From assembly GCA_017554485.1 (NCBI GenBank), contig JAFZIG010000053.1, forward strand, positions 1-47,790: 47,790 bases of DNA, written 5' to 3'. The DNA comes from Acidaminococcaceae bacterium. GTDB lineage: Bacteria; Bacillota; Negativicutes; Acidaminococcales; Acidaminococcaceae. The notes beneath the pieces are model-generated. The model saw only the letters and a list, made by a program, of their open reading frames with translations. It searched no databases and was not told the origin of the DNA. Positions 8,829 to 17,877 of this stretch are shown here, one piece after another. Every line of letters starts with the position of its first letter. The stretch's first letter is position 1. A program made the position numbers and the translations under genes.

Positions 8829-11036
8829 CTACCCTTTGTCGGGGAAAAACTCTAATATATCTTCCTCTTCAGTAGTTTTCTGTTCTTCACTGATTGGAAA
8901 ACTCCCGCCGCAGGCAGACGCCACGCACTGCTCGGCCTCTGCATAGCGTGCCATCATTTCCGCGTGATTGGCCACAATGAAAGGAATCCTGTTTCCCTTC
9001 GCCGCCATTTCCAGTTTTCTGGCAAGTTCGGAAAGAGCATCTGCCCCGATTGTACCCGAGGCGCTTTTTAACGCATGGGCCAGGATGACATAATTATTTA
9101 AATCACCGGCTTCAAAAAAACTCTGGAGATCCTTTCGTCTGCTTTCCGCTCCTTGCACAAACCGGTATAAAAGGTCTTTGTATAAATCCCAATCGCCGCC
9201 ACAGTAATGAAGGCCTTTTTCCGTACTGATCCCCCCGGCCGCCAGCGCTTCCCGGACAGATGACGCAAGGGCGCCGGCCGGCTTTGGGCGGTACACGTCT
9301 TTTTCTTTTTTTCCCGCTGTTTCCGGCAAGCCGTTACCAGTATCAAACGACTGCAGCAACGAAGGCTTAAGGTGTTTTTTCAAAACTTCATCCATATTCT
9401 GGGGATCCACAGGCTTTGCAAGAAAATCCTGGAAGCCCTGGGCTTTGTATTCTTCCGCCGCCCCGCTGAACACATTGGCTGTAAGGGCGACAACGACCGC
9501 ATTATCCCCGTTGGGAAGTTGCCTGATTCTCTGCAACGTCTCTATCCCGTCCATCCCAGGCATCATATGATCCAAAAATATGATATCATACTTTTCCGAC
9601 ATAAACGCGTCAATTGCTTCCATCCCGCCGGCAACAGCCGTAACGGCTATCCCATAGGGACGCAGGATTCCGGACGTTACCGTCCGGTTCATCTCATTAT
9701 CATCCACCACCAACGCTTTCGCGCCCTTTGCCGAAACGGTCACGCGGAACGGCTGTACCGTAAAACTCCTCCGCTTATCTTCAATATGTCCGATACCGCT
9801 CCAGTCCTTTACCTGACAAACAATACTATAGGAAAATGCCGTTCCTTCCCCGTAAACGCTTTCCACACGGATCTTGCCGCCCATCATTTCAACTATGCGT
9901 CTGCTGATGGCAAGTCCCAGCCCGGTTCCTTCTACAGTTCGGTTGCGTTTCGTATCCACCTGGGTGAAACTGGAGAATATTTTATCAAGATCCTGTTCTT
10001 TGATACCTATACCCGTATCTCTGATTTCAGTAAACAGCCGGCATCGCATTTCATCCAAAGGCTTGCCGGACATCTTCCATGTTATACTGCCCCGGGATGT
10101 AAATTTCACTGCGTTGCCCAACAGGTTGATCAGCACCTGTTTCAGGCGCACTTCATCCGCATAAACAACCGCCGGAAGATTTTCGTCTATGTCCAGCTTC
10201 AGATCCACCGGCCTTCCCTGCAGCCTGAACTGTATCATCGTCGCTACATCATTAATGAGTGAAGACAGGCTGCACGGCGCTTCGATGATTTCCATCCTGC
10301 CGTTTTCAATTTTCGAAAAGTCCAGAATGTCGTTAATAATAGCAAGCAACGAGTTGGAAGCTGATTTGATAGCCGCCGCATGCTGCCGCGCTTCCTCGTC
10401 CCTGCTGTCCCGCAGGATAAACTCCGCCATACCGTTGATGGCATTCATAGGTGTCCGGATCTCGTGGGACATATTGGAAACAAAGTTGCTCTTGGCCCTG
10501 TCAGCAGCCTGAGCCTTTTCCATTGCATTCACGATATCCGTTTCATCCACAAAAAGAATATTCAGCCCTGCCACCTCATCATCCATCATCATCGCACTGA
10601 CGGTGATGCGCCAATGAATCTGTTCGCCGTGGATCGTACTTCGCAAAAAATACGGTTCAACAGGCTGTCGGGCCAGTGTCCGTTCGCACTTACCAATCAG
10701 CTTTTCCAATGCCTCCGGTTCCAGGACTTCTGCAAGCGCCTCCCTGACAGGAACGCCCTGCCTTATCTTTTCCCTGCTGATACTGCTGTAACGGTAATAG
10801 GCATCGGAGGTCATAACCGTTATCATTTTCTCATCTGTCAGCACTTCCAGATAGGGCGACGTCCGCAGCAGCTGGGCAATATAAAAAAGCTGGCGGCTGT
10901 GCTGCTTCTGGATATATGCCTGTGTACGCGAAGCCTGTTCGTTGGCAATGCGCAGCATTTCATTATCTTTCTTCAGCCGTTTGATTTCCCGGGACAGTTT
11001 TTTGTTTTCCAAAATCAGCTGTTTTTCGTTATCCAT
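8829..11036 (-). CDS. Hybrid sensor histidine kinase (PAS-like, HisKA, HATPase, receiver, HPt)
   Basis: Cytoplasmic 735-residue phosphorelay kinase. Order: charged coiled coil 1-50; PAS-like sensor about 55-170; HisKA with SHEIRTPMN and phospho-His191; HATPase with N-box LINLLGNAVKF near 302-312, DTGIGI near 340 and GTGLGLA near 370; receiver domain 440-555 with phospho-Asp489 in FLDHMMPG; HPt domain with His654 in LAHALKSASG. No transmembrane segment is visible, so the signal is probably internal. Third gene of a unit with the FIST protein and the HD-GYP regulator, suggesting FIST-sensed input and a phosphate or c-di-GMP output. A GGGAG site precedes the ATG. Confidence 0.92.
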   Translation of the reverse strand: MDNEKQLILENKKLSREIKRLKKDNEMLRIANEQASRTQAYIQKQHSRQLFYIAQLLRTSPYLEVLTDEKMITVMTSDAYYRYSSISREKIRQGVPVREALAEVLEPEALEKLIGKCERTLARQPVEPYFLRSTIHGEQIHWRITVSAMMMDDEVAGLNILFVDETDIVNAMEKAQAADRAKSNFVSNMSHEIRTPMNAINGMAEFILRDSRDEEARQHAAAIKSASNSLLAIINDILDFSKIENGRMEIIEAPCSLSSLINDVATMIQFRLQGRPVDLKLDIDENLPAVVYADEVRLKQVLINLLGNAVKFTSRGSITWKMSGKPLDEMRCRLFTEIRDTGIGIKEQDLDKIFSSFTQVDTKRNRTVEGTGLGLAISRRIVEMMGGKIRVESVYGEGTAFSYSIVCQVKDWSGIGHIEDKRRSFTVQPFRVTVSAKGAKALVVDDNEMNRTVTSGILRPYGIAVTAVAGGMEAIDAFMSEKYDIIFLDHMMPGMDGIETLQRIRQLPNGDNAVVVALTANVFSGAAEEYKAQGFQDFLAKPVDPQNMDEVLKKHLKPSLLQSFDTGNGLPETAGKKEKDVYRPKPAGALASSVREALAAGGISTEKGLHYCGGDWDLYKDLLYRFVQGAESRRKDLQSFFEAGDLNNYVILAHALKSASGTIGADALSELARKLEMAAKGNRIPFIVANHAEMMARYAEAEQCVASACGGSFPISEEQKTTEEEDILEFFPDKG

Positions 11037-11130
11037 CTATGAACTCCCGTCCCCGTCTGTTTGGCTGATTACACAGCAACGATACAGTCACAGGCGCCTT
11101 TTTACGCAATATTCCCTTAAGCACAACCGA

Positions 11131-12321
11131 TTATATCGCCAGGATAGTAAAAGTAAAATTATGAAACATATTATAAAGCTCGCCAGTCTTGTTTCCCCGG
11201 ACCGGGCAATACTCCCCGTAGGAATAAAGACCCGCCAAAGATACTCCCTCCGGCACCCGTCCGGTATAGGCTTCCACTTCCGCGTTGATATTGCTGGCCA
11301 GGGCAAGAAATCTTGCGCAGCAGGAAGTGCATAATAACGTCTTATAGCCGTGCTCCCTGATCTCATTCAAAATCTTATCAAACGAAAGATTAACGGACTT
11401 CTGGACATCCGAACGGTTGATGATCCCGATACTTAAGGTAGAGCCTTCCGGGACCGCACCCAAAAAACAGCCGGCTCCCGTTTCCTGATTCAGGACGGAA
11501 AGGTTGCGGGCCACTTCCACGCTGTCCCCGTTAGGCTGATGGATGGTCAGCACAAAAGGAGAAAGAATATAATCTCCCAGCACATCGGTTTTGGATACCT
11601 GCATGTCTTCCCTCTTTAACGCATCCATAAAGGTACCATTCCCCAGCCGGATGACCTGGTTGCTATTTGATTCCGTCACTTCATAGAAAAAGCTGGCCCT
11701 GTTTTCCACAGAGTTCGCATAGACAAATTTCGGTTCAATATTCCCGGCCACCAGGACCATCACCTGCCCGCTCTGCTTTACGGTCCCGTTACAGAACACA
11801 CGGAACCGGTTAAAGTTGAACCCGTCTGCTGCAAGGCCTCCGAATAAGGGGACGCCGCCGCTGGCCTTGTCAATGGCCGCAACGATATCATCGCCGGCGA
11901 CGTTTTGTTCGTCTGTCACCATACCCCCATAGCTGATGACCAATTTAATTTCCGAGGAAAGGCCGGCTTTCAGTTCCTCCAGTTTGTCCCCAATCAGTCT
12001 TTCATAGTTCCCCTTGTTCAGGTCATCGGTTATCCCGGCGGCAAATTCGCAGTCGTCCGCAGTCAGGAGCAAAACGGAAATGCCAGTGCCGCAATAGCCT
12101 TGTTTTCCCAAAAGCATTGCCATGGCCGTACAGCCAACCACGGGGAATTTCCAGTTTTCCGCAAGCAGATTGTATAATTCAGGATAATCGGTTTCGTCCT
12201 CGGTAAACAAAATCGCCAGGCTGTTTTTCTTCAATAAAAAGCCCTCTGCCTGCTCAAAAATCTCCCGCACCGCCTCCTGCAGGTCATCAATCTCCTCCGT
12301 ATATAAAACAATGGACTCCAT
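11131..12321 (-). CDS. FIST-domain sensory protein
   Basis: A 396-residue protein with FIST N domain (about 30-220) and FIST C domain (about 225-370). Recognised by the VVGCTAMAMLLG segment near 61-72, GGVPLFGGLAADG near 154-166 and the C-terminal Gly- and Ala-rich SLAGLYSYGE near 362-371. FIST domains are proposed small-molecule sensors and are often linked to histidine kinases or cyclic-dinucleotide enzymes, exactly the company it keeps here. Two adjacent cysteines (CTSCCARF near 331-338) are notable. It starts 17 bp after the HD-GYP gene and is followed by the kinase 94 bp later. Confidence 0.87.
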   Translation of the reverse strand: MESIVLYTEEIDDLQEAVREIFEQAEGFLLKKNSLAILFTEDETDYPELYNLLAENWKFPVVGCTAMAMLLGKQGYCGTGISVLLLTADDCEFAAGITDDLNKGNYERLIGDKLEELKAGLSSEIKLVISYGGMVTDEQNVAGDDIVAAIDKASGGVPLFGGLAADGFNFNRFRVFCNGTVKQSGQVMVLVAGNIEPKFVYANSVENRASFFYEVTESNSNQVIRLGNGTFMDALKREDMQVSKTDVLGDYILSPFVLTIHQPNGDSVEVARNLSVLNQETGAGCFLGAVPEGSTLSIGIINRSDVQKSVNLSFDKILNEIREHGYKTLLCTSCCARFLALASNINAEVEAYTGRVPEGVSLAGLYSYGEYCPVRGNKTGELYNMFHNFTFTILAI

Positions 12322-12338
12322 ACGATATCCCCCTAACT

Positions 12339-13391
12339 TTATCCTTGTTCCGGTTTATTGTCCCGTTCGTCTTCCTGTTCCCGCATCTTATACTCAGCGT
12401 CTTCATCGATCATGCCAAGCATAATGTCAGCAAAAACCGGGTCGAACTGCTGTCCCCTGCCTTTACGGATTTCTTCCCTGATTACCGCCTGCGGCAGCAC
12501 GCTGCGGTAACTGCGATAACTGGACATGGCGTCATAGGCGTCCGCCACAGCGATGATACGGGCTTCCTCCGGAATATCTTTCCCGGCCAGCCCGTCCGGA
12601 TACCCTTTGCCGTCGTAACGCTCATGATGCCACCTGGCGCCGGTAACCAGCCCGGGCACCTCTTTAACATTATTTAAAATCCTGGCGCCCTTGCCCGGAT
12701 GCTCTTTGATCAGCGCAAACTCCGCTTCTGTCAGGCGGGCCGGTTTATTGATGACCGCATCCGGCACGCCGATTTTCCCTACATCGTGCAGCAGCCCCAT
12801 CATATAAATATCATCACGCTGTTTTTCCGTATAGCCGTAACGCCTGGCGATTTCCTTGGAATACTCCGCCACCCGGCGGGAATGACCGTGGGTATAGGTA
12901 TCCTTGGCGTCGATGGCTTCCGCCATAGTCTCCACCATATGAAGGGACAGGCGTTTATAGAGGCTCTCATTTTCCAGTGTCTTCCGTTCCACTTCCTGCA
13001 TAAGATTCCGCTGCAGACGCACCAGCTCGATGGTATGACGCACCCGCAGGACAAGCACTTCCGGATTGAACGGTTTCTTTATAAAATCCATGGCCCCCAG
13101 CCGAAGCCCCCTGGTTTCTGTTTCCGTCTCTTCAGCCGCTGTAATGAATATGACCGGGATCTTATCCTTCCCCGTTTGTTTTTCCCTCAGCTTTTGCAGC
13201 GTCGTAAAACCGTCCATATCCGGCATCATGATATCCAGTAAAATCAGGTCCGGCTGGTTGGTCCCTATATAGTCCAGCAACGCCTTTCCCGATTTCAGCG
13301 CCGTAACCCGCATATTATTCTTACTCAAGATATAGCCGGCCATTTTCAGATTTGAGACATCATCGTCCACCACGACGACCCAGGCATCCAT
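12339..13391 (-). CDS. Response regulator with HD-GYP output domain
   Basis: Receiver plus c-di-GMP phosphodiesterase-type protein, about 350 residues. The receiver has acidic VVVDDD near the N-terminus and the phospho-acceptor Asp in LLDIMMPDMDG (residue 62 if counted from the upstream GTG at 13418, 53 from the ATG at 13391). The HD-GYP domain has HDVGKIG and the diagnostic HHERYDGKGYP. I prefer the ATG at 13391, with a GGGGGA run 10 nt upstream; the GTG at 13418 lacks a site. It opens the HD-GYP/FIST/hybrid-kinase unit, so the kinase is its likely phosphodonor. Confidence 0.9.
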   Translation of the reverse strand: MDAWVVVVDDDVSNLKMAGYILSKNNMRVTALKSGKALLDYIGTNQPDLILLDIMMPDMDGFTTLQKLREKQTGKDKIPVIFITAAEETETETRGLRLGAMDFIKKPFNPEVLVLRVRHTIELVRLQRNLMQEVERKTLENESLYKRLSLHMVETMAEAIDAKDTYTHGHSRRVAEYSKEIARRYGYTEKQRDDIYMMGLLHDVGKIGVPDAVINKPARLTEAEFALIKEHPGKGARILNNVKEVPGLVTGARWHHERYDGKGYPDGLAGKDIPEEARIIAVADAYDAMSSYRSYRSVLPQAVIREEIRKGRGQQFDPVFADIMLGMIDEDAEYKMREQEDERDNKPEQG

Positions 13392-13540
13392 AACTATCGC
13401 TTCCCCCGCGCCCAACACTGAAGGCGTTATCTTTATCCTTTAATAAAAAATACCGGTACATGCTAACAATTCTCCGGAACGACTGCGCTATTCTCGTTTG
13501 CAAATCAATCAGCACACTAAAAGCCGCAACTGTCAGCACA

Positions 13541-14017
13541 TTATACCTTATCTGCCGCTGCCGGTATCGCAAAGCCGAATTTTCTGTTTTTCCTCATTTC
13601 CTTGCGCAGATCCTTCACCAAGTCCTGCAGGGTCACATCGTCCAGATCCTTCTGCAGGTTCCGCTTGAACTTACGCAACCGTCCGTCCATCACGGCGTGG
13701 ATATTCCCCCCAACCGGGCATTCCGGATTAGGATTCTCATGAAAGTGAAACAGGTCCTCTTTTTTATCTTCCACTGCACAGAACACATCCCAAAGCGTAA
13801 TCTTCTTCGGATCCTTCGCCAGAGACGCGCCGCCCACACCGGCCTCCACCGTCACCAGCCCCGCATCCTTTAACTGCCCCAGGGTTTTGCGGATGATGAC
13901 CGGATTCACATTCACACTGTTCCCTAAAAAGTTGGACGTCGTTTTAAACTGTCCGTCAAATTCGTTTACTGCCAGTAAAATATGCACAGCGATGGTAAAA
14001 CGTGAAGAAAACTGCAT
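13541..14017 (-). CDS. Rrf2-family transcriptional regulator
   Basis: A 158-residue winged-helix regulator: MQFSSRFTIAVHILL at the start, recognition region NPVIIRKTLGQLKDAGLV, then the typical NPECPVG loop. Only one cysteine lies in the loop where iron-sulfur Rrf2 proteins carry three, so a YwnA-like cluster-free regulator is more likely. The ATG at 14017 is chosen because GGAGGAGAGGACC precedes it; an upstream TTG at 14032 lies on the ribosome site itself. It begins 21 bp after the LUD gene stop, so the pair is one operon and the LUD gene is a likely target or cofunctional partner. Confidence 0.87.
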   Translation of the reverse strand: MQFSSRFTIAVHILLAVNEFDGQFKTTSNFLGNSVNVNPVIIRKTLGQLKDAGLVTVEAGVGGASLAKDPKKITLWDVFCAVEDKKEDLFHFHENPNPECPVGGNIHAVMDGRLRKFKRNLQKDLDDVTLQDLVKDLRKEMRKNRKFGFAIPAAADKV

Positions 14018-14038
14018 GGTCCTCTCCTCCAAGTCCTT

Positions 14039-14674
14039 TTAAAATCCTAACTCTTCACCAACCAAAATCACTTTGATCTTTTTCGGTGGTTTACTGCGGC
14101 GGGTAACCACGATATAGTTACAGATGGTATCAGCACAGTTACAATTACCGCACACCCCGGTAAGGACGCAGGGTGTCTGGCCCCCAAACCGCTGCACATT
14201 AATAGCCGCTGCCGTAGTATGAGCGCGGTCAAGGGCGCTGTGCAGGTTCCCCGTAACTTTGTTCAGCCCGGCGATGACGATGACTTGTTTCGGGCCGTAA
14301 ATCATAGCGGCACACCGGTTGCCGTTGCCATCGATGTTCACCAGTTCCCCGTCGGTTGTCATGGCGTTGGTACTCATTAAAAAAGTATCACAGAGCAATG
14401 CCTTGCGCATAATCTCCATCCGTTCTTCCGGAGTCTTCGCCGTGTCACGGTCAATACATTTATAGTTTTTCCGCACGTAATCCAGCAGCCCGATTTCCGC
14501 AATGGTGGACGAACCGCCCCAGGAGACTACATCTGTTTTCGGAATCAGCGCCAGCGCCTGCTGCAGCGCCTCTTCCTTTGTCGCACAGTAATATGCGTCA
14601 AAAGCCCTTGCCTGCAGTTTTTTCACCAGTGTCGCGCCTAATACTGTGTTGCGTTCTGTTCTCGGATCTGCCAT
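14039..14674 (-). CDS. LUD-domain protein (LutC/YkgG-like), copy 2
   Basis: A 211-residue paralogue of the protein at 2095-2700. The LUD motif is NIDGNGNR at 113-120, with WGGSSTIAE near 52-60. A C-terminal cysteine group (169, 175, 178, 180, 185) is richer than in copy 1 and looks like a metal or Fe-S site. It is cotranscribed with an Rrf2 regulator, a class that often senses redox or iron-sulfur state, which fits a redox role; the substrate is not known. The ATG is preceded by GAGGAGG. Confidence 0.87.
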   Translation of the reverse strand: MADPRTERNTVLGATLVKKLQARAFDAYYCATKEEALQQALALIPKTDVVSWGGSSTIAEIGLLDYVRKNYKCIDRDTAKTPEERMEIMRKALLCDTFLMSTNAMTTDGELVNIDGNGNRCAAMIYGPKQVIVIAGLNKVTGNLHSALDRAHTTAAAINVQRFGGQTPCVLTGVCGNCNCADTICNYIVVTRRSKPPKKIKVILVGEELGF

Positions 14675-14734
14675 GATAATTCCTCCTCTTCAAAGCCTTT
14701 ACTATTTATAAAATGAATAATCACGATAGGGTTC

Positions 14735-14749
14735 TTCTTTATTATACCA
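14735..14749 (-). promoter_or_regulatory. Extended -10 promoter of the LUD-Rrf2 operon
   Basis: On the minus strand TGGTATAAT forms an extended -10 (TATAAT at 14741-14746) about 67 bp before the LUD start. No clear -35 is seen, which extended -10 promoters tolerate. Confidence 0.45.
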
Positions 14750-14786
14750 CAAAAATTAATATGAGGAATGGAGAACCCCATTCCTC
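14750..14786 (-). terminator. Terminator of the exported-protein gene at 14842
   Basis: A perfect 9-bp stem (14763-14771 with 14778-14786, GAGGAATGG) has a 6-nt loop, followed on the minus strand by ATATTAATTTTTG. Confidence 0.65.
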
Positions 14787-14841
14787 ACGTAATTTTAGTT
14801 AAATTTTCGCTGATTGTTATGATAAATGATACAACATCATG

Positions 14842-15807
14842 CTATCCCACCGGCACAACGACCCGCTCCCGGGTGGTCTTGCCTTTCAGCCGCTCATCCT
14901 CAAACACGGGCCACATCTTCCCGTCGTACAGCGTCAGCAGTTTGATTTCGTTCCCCGTATCGCCCACGATAAAATTCATTTGGTAACGGGAATCGTACTC
15001 TTTCATGTTCTTGTCTTCCCGCACCGTAACCTGGTACCAGCCGGCCCAGCAATCCACCGGCGGGTTGTCCCCGGTCTTAAACTCTATTTTGTAGTCGTAG
15101 AACTGGGAGGTACTGAGCATATTGGTAGCTGCGGGAATAAAGTCTTCCAGCATGCATTTGAGCATAGCCTGCTGCAGTACCAGAGGAGCCGGCTTGTCGG
15201 TTACCGGGATGTAATGCCCCATTATTGGCGCCGGCAAAGATTCCGGACCGCCGATGATGTTGATACGTCCTTCACCGGCAGGAAGCATAATATACATCTT
15301 AGGCTGGTTCTTCAGCATCCCTGTTTTTCCGTTGCGGATCGTTTCCGCATAATCCAGCAGGAAAGGAATTTCATTGTCGTTTATGACAGGAGGACTGTCC
15401 ACCAGTCCGCTCAGTTTAATCTCTCTCGGACTCCGCAGCCGGGCCGCCATGAACACACTGCCGTCCGGCTTTCCGCCGGGATGGTTCCGCTGCACAGATT
15501 CAATCCCGATGTAAGTACGTTCAAAAGGATCCCCTGCCAGTACACCTTTTTTGTGCATTATAACCAGATAGGTAATCATGCTTTCATCGGCAAAACGCTG
15601 ATACACGCCTTCCCTGAACAGTTCCCGGGAAGTTTTTCCTTCAACAGTTTTAGGAAAATACGTCGCGTTTGGATTTTTTGCAGCACTGTTCTCCGCCGCA
15701 AAAACTGCGCAGGCAAAAGTCAACAAAAAAACAATGCAAACAGTTAAGAACGTTAAAAGCTTTGCAGACTTTTTTGCGTCACGTTTTACAACCATACTTT
15801 TTTTCAT
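14842..15807 (-). CDS. Exported protein of unknown function
   Basis: I do not recognise this 321-residue protein. It has a long basic N-region and a hydrophobic core (about 17-36) ending in FAAENSA, a likely signal peptidase I site near residue 38. The mature part is mixed alpha/beta, without lipobox, transmembrane segment or known motif. A GGAGG site precedes the ATG. It stands alone, with a terminator after it, at the head of a run of exported proteins on the same strand. Confidence 0.75.
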   Translation of the reverse strand: MKKSMVVKRDAKKSAKLLTFLTVCIVFLLTFACAVFAAENSAAKNPNATYFPKTVEGKTSRELFREGVYQRFADESMITYLVIMHKKGVLAGDPFERTYIGIESVQRNHPGGKPDGSVFMAARLRSPREIKLSGLVDSPPVINDNEIPFLLDYAETIRNGKTGMLKNQPKMYIMLPAGEGRINIIGGPESLPAPIMGHYIPVTDKPAPLVLQQAMLKCMLEDFIPAATNMLSTSQFYDYKIEFKTGDNPPVDCWAGWYQVTVREDKNMKEYDSRYQMNFIVGDTGNEIKLLTLYDGKMWPVFEDERLKGKTTRERVVVPVG

Positions 15808-15906
15808 CTCTGCCTCCTTAACATCGGTTCTGTTGCAATATCGTATACCCTTGCTGCTTTCAGGTTTACATCTATGTAAGTATTATACAAGGTAACAAAA
15901 AATATC

Positions 15907-16404
15907 TCACTGGTAAGCAATCACAATTCTGGCAATGCGCCCGTTCTTTTCAAACAGATACAGGTTTCCCCGGTTTTCCTTACTCTTGGTATCATGGTTA
16001 TACCAATACAGGGTTTCCCCGTTTTCAGCCGGGCTTTTTATATCTTCCTTCCCCAACTTTGCATATACATCTTTTAACGACATCCCCACCGTGACTCCGT
16101 CAGGCGTACGCCAGCCGTTTTCGCTGTTAGACTCGATACGCCAGGCATTCTCGTTATAAAACTTCACAACGATAGAATGGTTCCCGTAAATCATCGTCGT
16201 TTCCACAAAATCACCTTCGGCTTCCGACTTAATTGCTTCCGTCGTTTCTCTGTCGGGTACACCGAAGGCCTTTTTAACATCTGCAAACGTTGCTCCCAAC
16301 TGTACTCCTAACGCAATACGGTTAGATGAGAGTTCTGCAAAAGCATGACTGGCAAAGCCAAAGAGTAAAATTAAACTCAACAAGGCAATCCTGATTTTTT
16401 TCAT
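15907..16404 (-). CDS. Small exported protein with two BamE/SmpA-like repeats
   Basis: A 165-residue protein with a clear signal peptide ending FASHAFA. The mature part contains two related units: GVQLGATFADVKKAFGVPD near 33-51 and GVTVGMSLKDVYAKLG near 102-117. This Gly-x-x-x-Gly-x-(S/T)-x-x-(D/E)-V pattern is common in small two-helix beta folds of the BamE/SmpA type, but the match is too short to assign that family. AAGGAG precedes the ATG. It lies 18 bp after the zinc-ribbon membrane gene on the same strand, so it is probably cotranscribed with it. Confidence 0.75.
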   Translation of the reverse strand: MKKIRIALLSLILLFGFASHAFAELSSNRIALGVQLGATFADVKKAFGVPDRETTEAIKSEAEGDFVETTMIYGNHSIVVKFYNENAWRIESNSENGWRTPDGVTVGMSLKDVYAKLGKEDIKSPAENGETLYWYNHDTKSKENRGNLYLFEKNGRIARIVIAYQ

Positions 16405-16422
16405 ATTAGTAGCTCCTTGTCC

Positions 16423-17634
16423 TTACACCTTTGCCCCGCAGTTTTCACAGAACTTGCTGCCTGGTTTTAACGGCGCTCCGCAACTTTCGCAGAAACGAGG
16501 CACATTGTTCGGTACTGATTCCGATGCATGCTCTGTTACATTATTCTGCGTACTGCCCATGACTCCGGCTGCCCCGGCCGCAGCCACTGTATTTGCGTTT
16601 TGAAGTGAAACGTTCTGTTCCTGCATCAGCCTTTGTTGTTCCTCTTCACGTTGCATGGCTTGCTGCTGCGCCTGTTCATGCTCGCGCATCCGTTCTTCTT
16701 CCACCATGCTCTCTCGGTGACCGATTTCATCATGCCGGCTTTGCATATTCTGCTGCATTTCCTGCTGTTTTCTGATTGCCTGCTGGCGCAGCTTTTCCTT
16801 GCGCGCGATTGCTTCGGTAATGGCCTGGTCTTCTTTTCTCTTTTTCATGAAGAAGTATCCTCCGACAATAGCGGCAACCGCTGCCACCGCGCCTGCCATC
16901 ATGGTTTTGTGGCTCATTCCTCCTTCATCTTTATCGCCGGCATCCGTCTTGTTGTTTTCGGTATCGCTCTTCTTATCACCATCTCTCTTTTTACCCGCAT
17001 CACCGCCGGCTGTTTTTTTCTCGCTTTCGCTGCCGGAATTCTTGCCAATGTTTACGTCAGTCTTCTTATCTCCGCTTTCGGTTTTACTGCCGGTCTTCGC
17101 CGCAGCAGCCGAATCATCGGTTACAGACAGGATCAGTTTATTTTTAGTGGTACATTTCTGATTGAACTTTTCCTCTTTGCTTTGATTGTTCAATACAAAT
17201 GTTTCGTTCACTTCAAGGGTATCAGCGCCCTCAGGCACAGTGTAATTTATGAAAACATTGCTCTTGTTGTCGCTTTTGAAACTATTTTTTTTGATGACTT
17301 CACCGCCTTTTTTGGCAATGACCTCCATACGGGCAGTACAGGTACGACCGGTCAGCGGCAATGAACTTTGCTTGGCCAGTGTTGCCTGCATAACAAGCTT
17401 GATTTTTGCACCCGGTTTAATTCTTCCCTTGTAAATATGGTATTGGCTTTCCTGACCGATATAACGGAAATCCTCCGCGCCTTCCGCGTCCAGCGTTAAT
17501 GCGAGAAACCCCTGCCCCACCAGGTTTTTGCTTGGCACGCGTCGCACCGCTGCTGCAAAACCCGGTACCGCAGTCACAAGCAACAGAACGGTAATCAATA
17601 AAACATGTACAATTTGTTTTATGCTCTGCCTCAT
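16423..17634 (-). CDS. Membrane protein with exported domain, coiled coil and C-terminal zinc ribbon
   Basis: A 403-residue protein of unusual layout. Signal sequence 1-28; a beta-rich extracytoplasmic domain about 30-175; a Lys/Asp/Ser-rich linker 178-240; one transmembrane segment about 246-266 ending in a KKRK stop; a Gln/Glu/Met-rich coiled coil about 270-345; and a last-20-residue zinc ribbon, CESCG...CENCG, at 384-401. So the sensor-like domain should be outside and the zinc ribbon inside. The ATG overlaps the stop of the 64-residue upstream reading frame (ATGA), and an AAAGGAG site sits inside that frame. Function unknown. Confidence 0.8.
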   Translation of the reverse strand: MRQSIKQIVHVLLITVLLLVTAVPGFAAAVRRVPSKNLVGQGFLALTLDAEGAEDFRYIGQESQYHIYKGRIKPGAKIKLVMQATLAKQSSLPLTGRTCTARMEVIAKKGGEVIKKNSFKSDNKSNVFINYTVPEGADTLEVNETFVLNNQSKEEKFNQKCTTKNKLILSVTDDSAAAAKTGSKTESGDKKTDVNIGKNSGSESEKKTAGGDAGKKRDGDKKSDTENNKTDAGDKDEGGMSHKTMMAGAVAAVAAIVGGYFFMKKRKEDQAITEAIARKEKLRQQAIRKQQEMQQNMQSRHDEIGHRESMVEEERMREHEQAQQQAMQREEEQQRLMQEQNVSLQNANTVAAAGAAGVMGSTQNNVTEHASESVPNNVPRFCESCGAPLKPGSKFCENCGAKV

Positions 17635-17825
17635 ATATCGTGATCTCCTTTCACCTTCGCGTTCCGGCAGCGTGCTTTGATGTAATTTGCCACAAAAGCA
17701 AAGTCTTCGTCTGCTGCATACACCTGGTTGCGGTTAAGGGTTTCATTCGAACAAATCAGGTGTTCCTTCGGAAGGATTTCCAGTTCTTTAACATCTGTAA
17801 AATGGGTCAGCTTAGATGTCCGCAC
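17631..17825 (-). CDS. Small reading frame, possibly a decayed gene
   Basis: A 64-residue frame starting with GTG at 17825, coupled by ATGA overlap to the zinc-ribbon membrane gene. No signal, membrane segment or recognisable motif. No good ribosome site precedes the GTG, and the frame stays open back to about 17885. The DNA just upstream (17826-17877) resembles the zinc-ribbon coding sequence of the neighbouring gene, split over two frames, so this may be the tail of a broken gene instead of an intact small protein. Confidence 0.35.
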   Translation of the reverse strand: MRTSKLTHFTDVKELEILPKEHLICSNETLNRNQVYAADEDFAFVANYIKARCRNAKVKGDHDI

Positions 17826-17877
17826 CGCTGCAAGAATACCTGTACCTGCTGTGCCCAGATTGCCGGTTCCTGCACCC

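Noticed and set aside
14839..15747. 302-residue rightward frame
   Set aside because: It lies opposite the exported protein at 14842-15807, which has a signal peptide and ribosome site; the antisense frame has neither.
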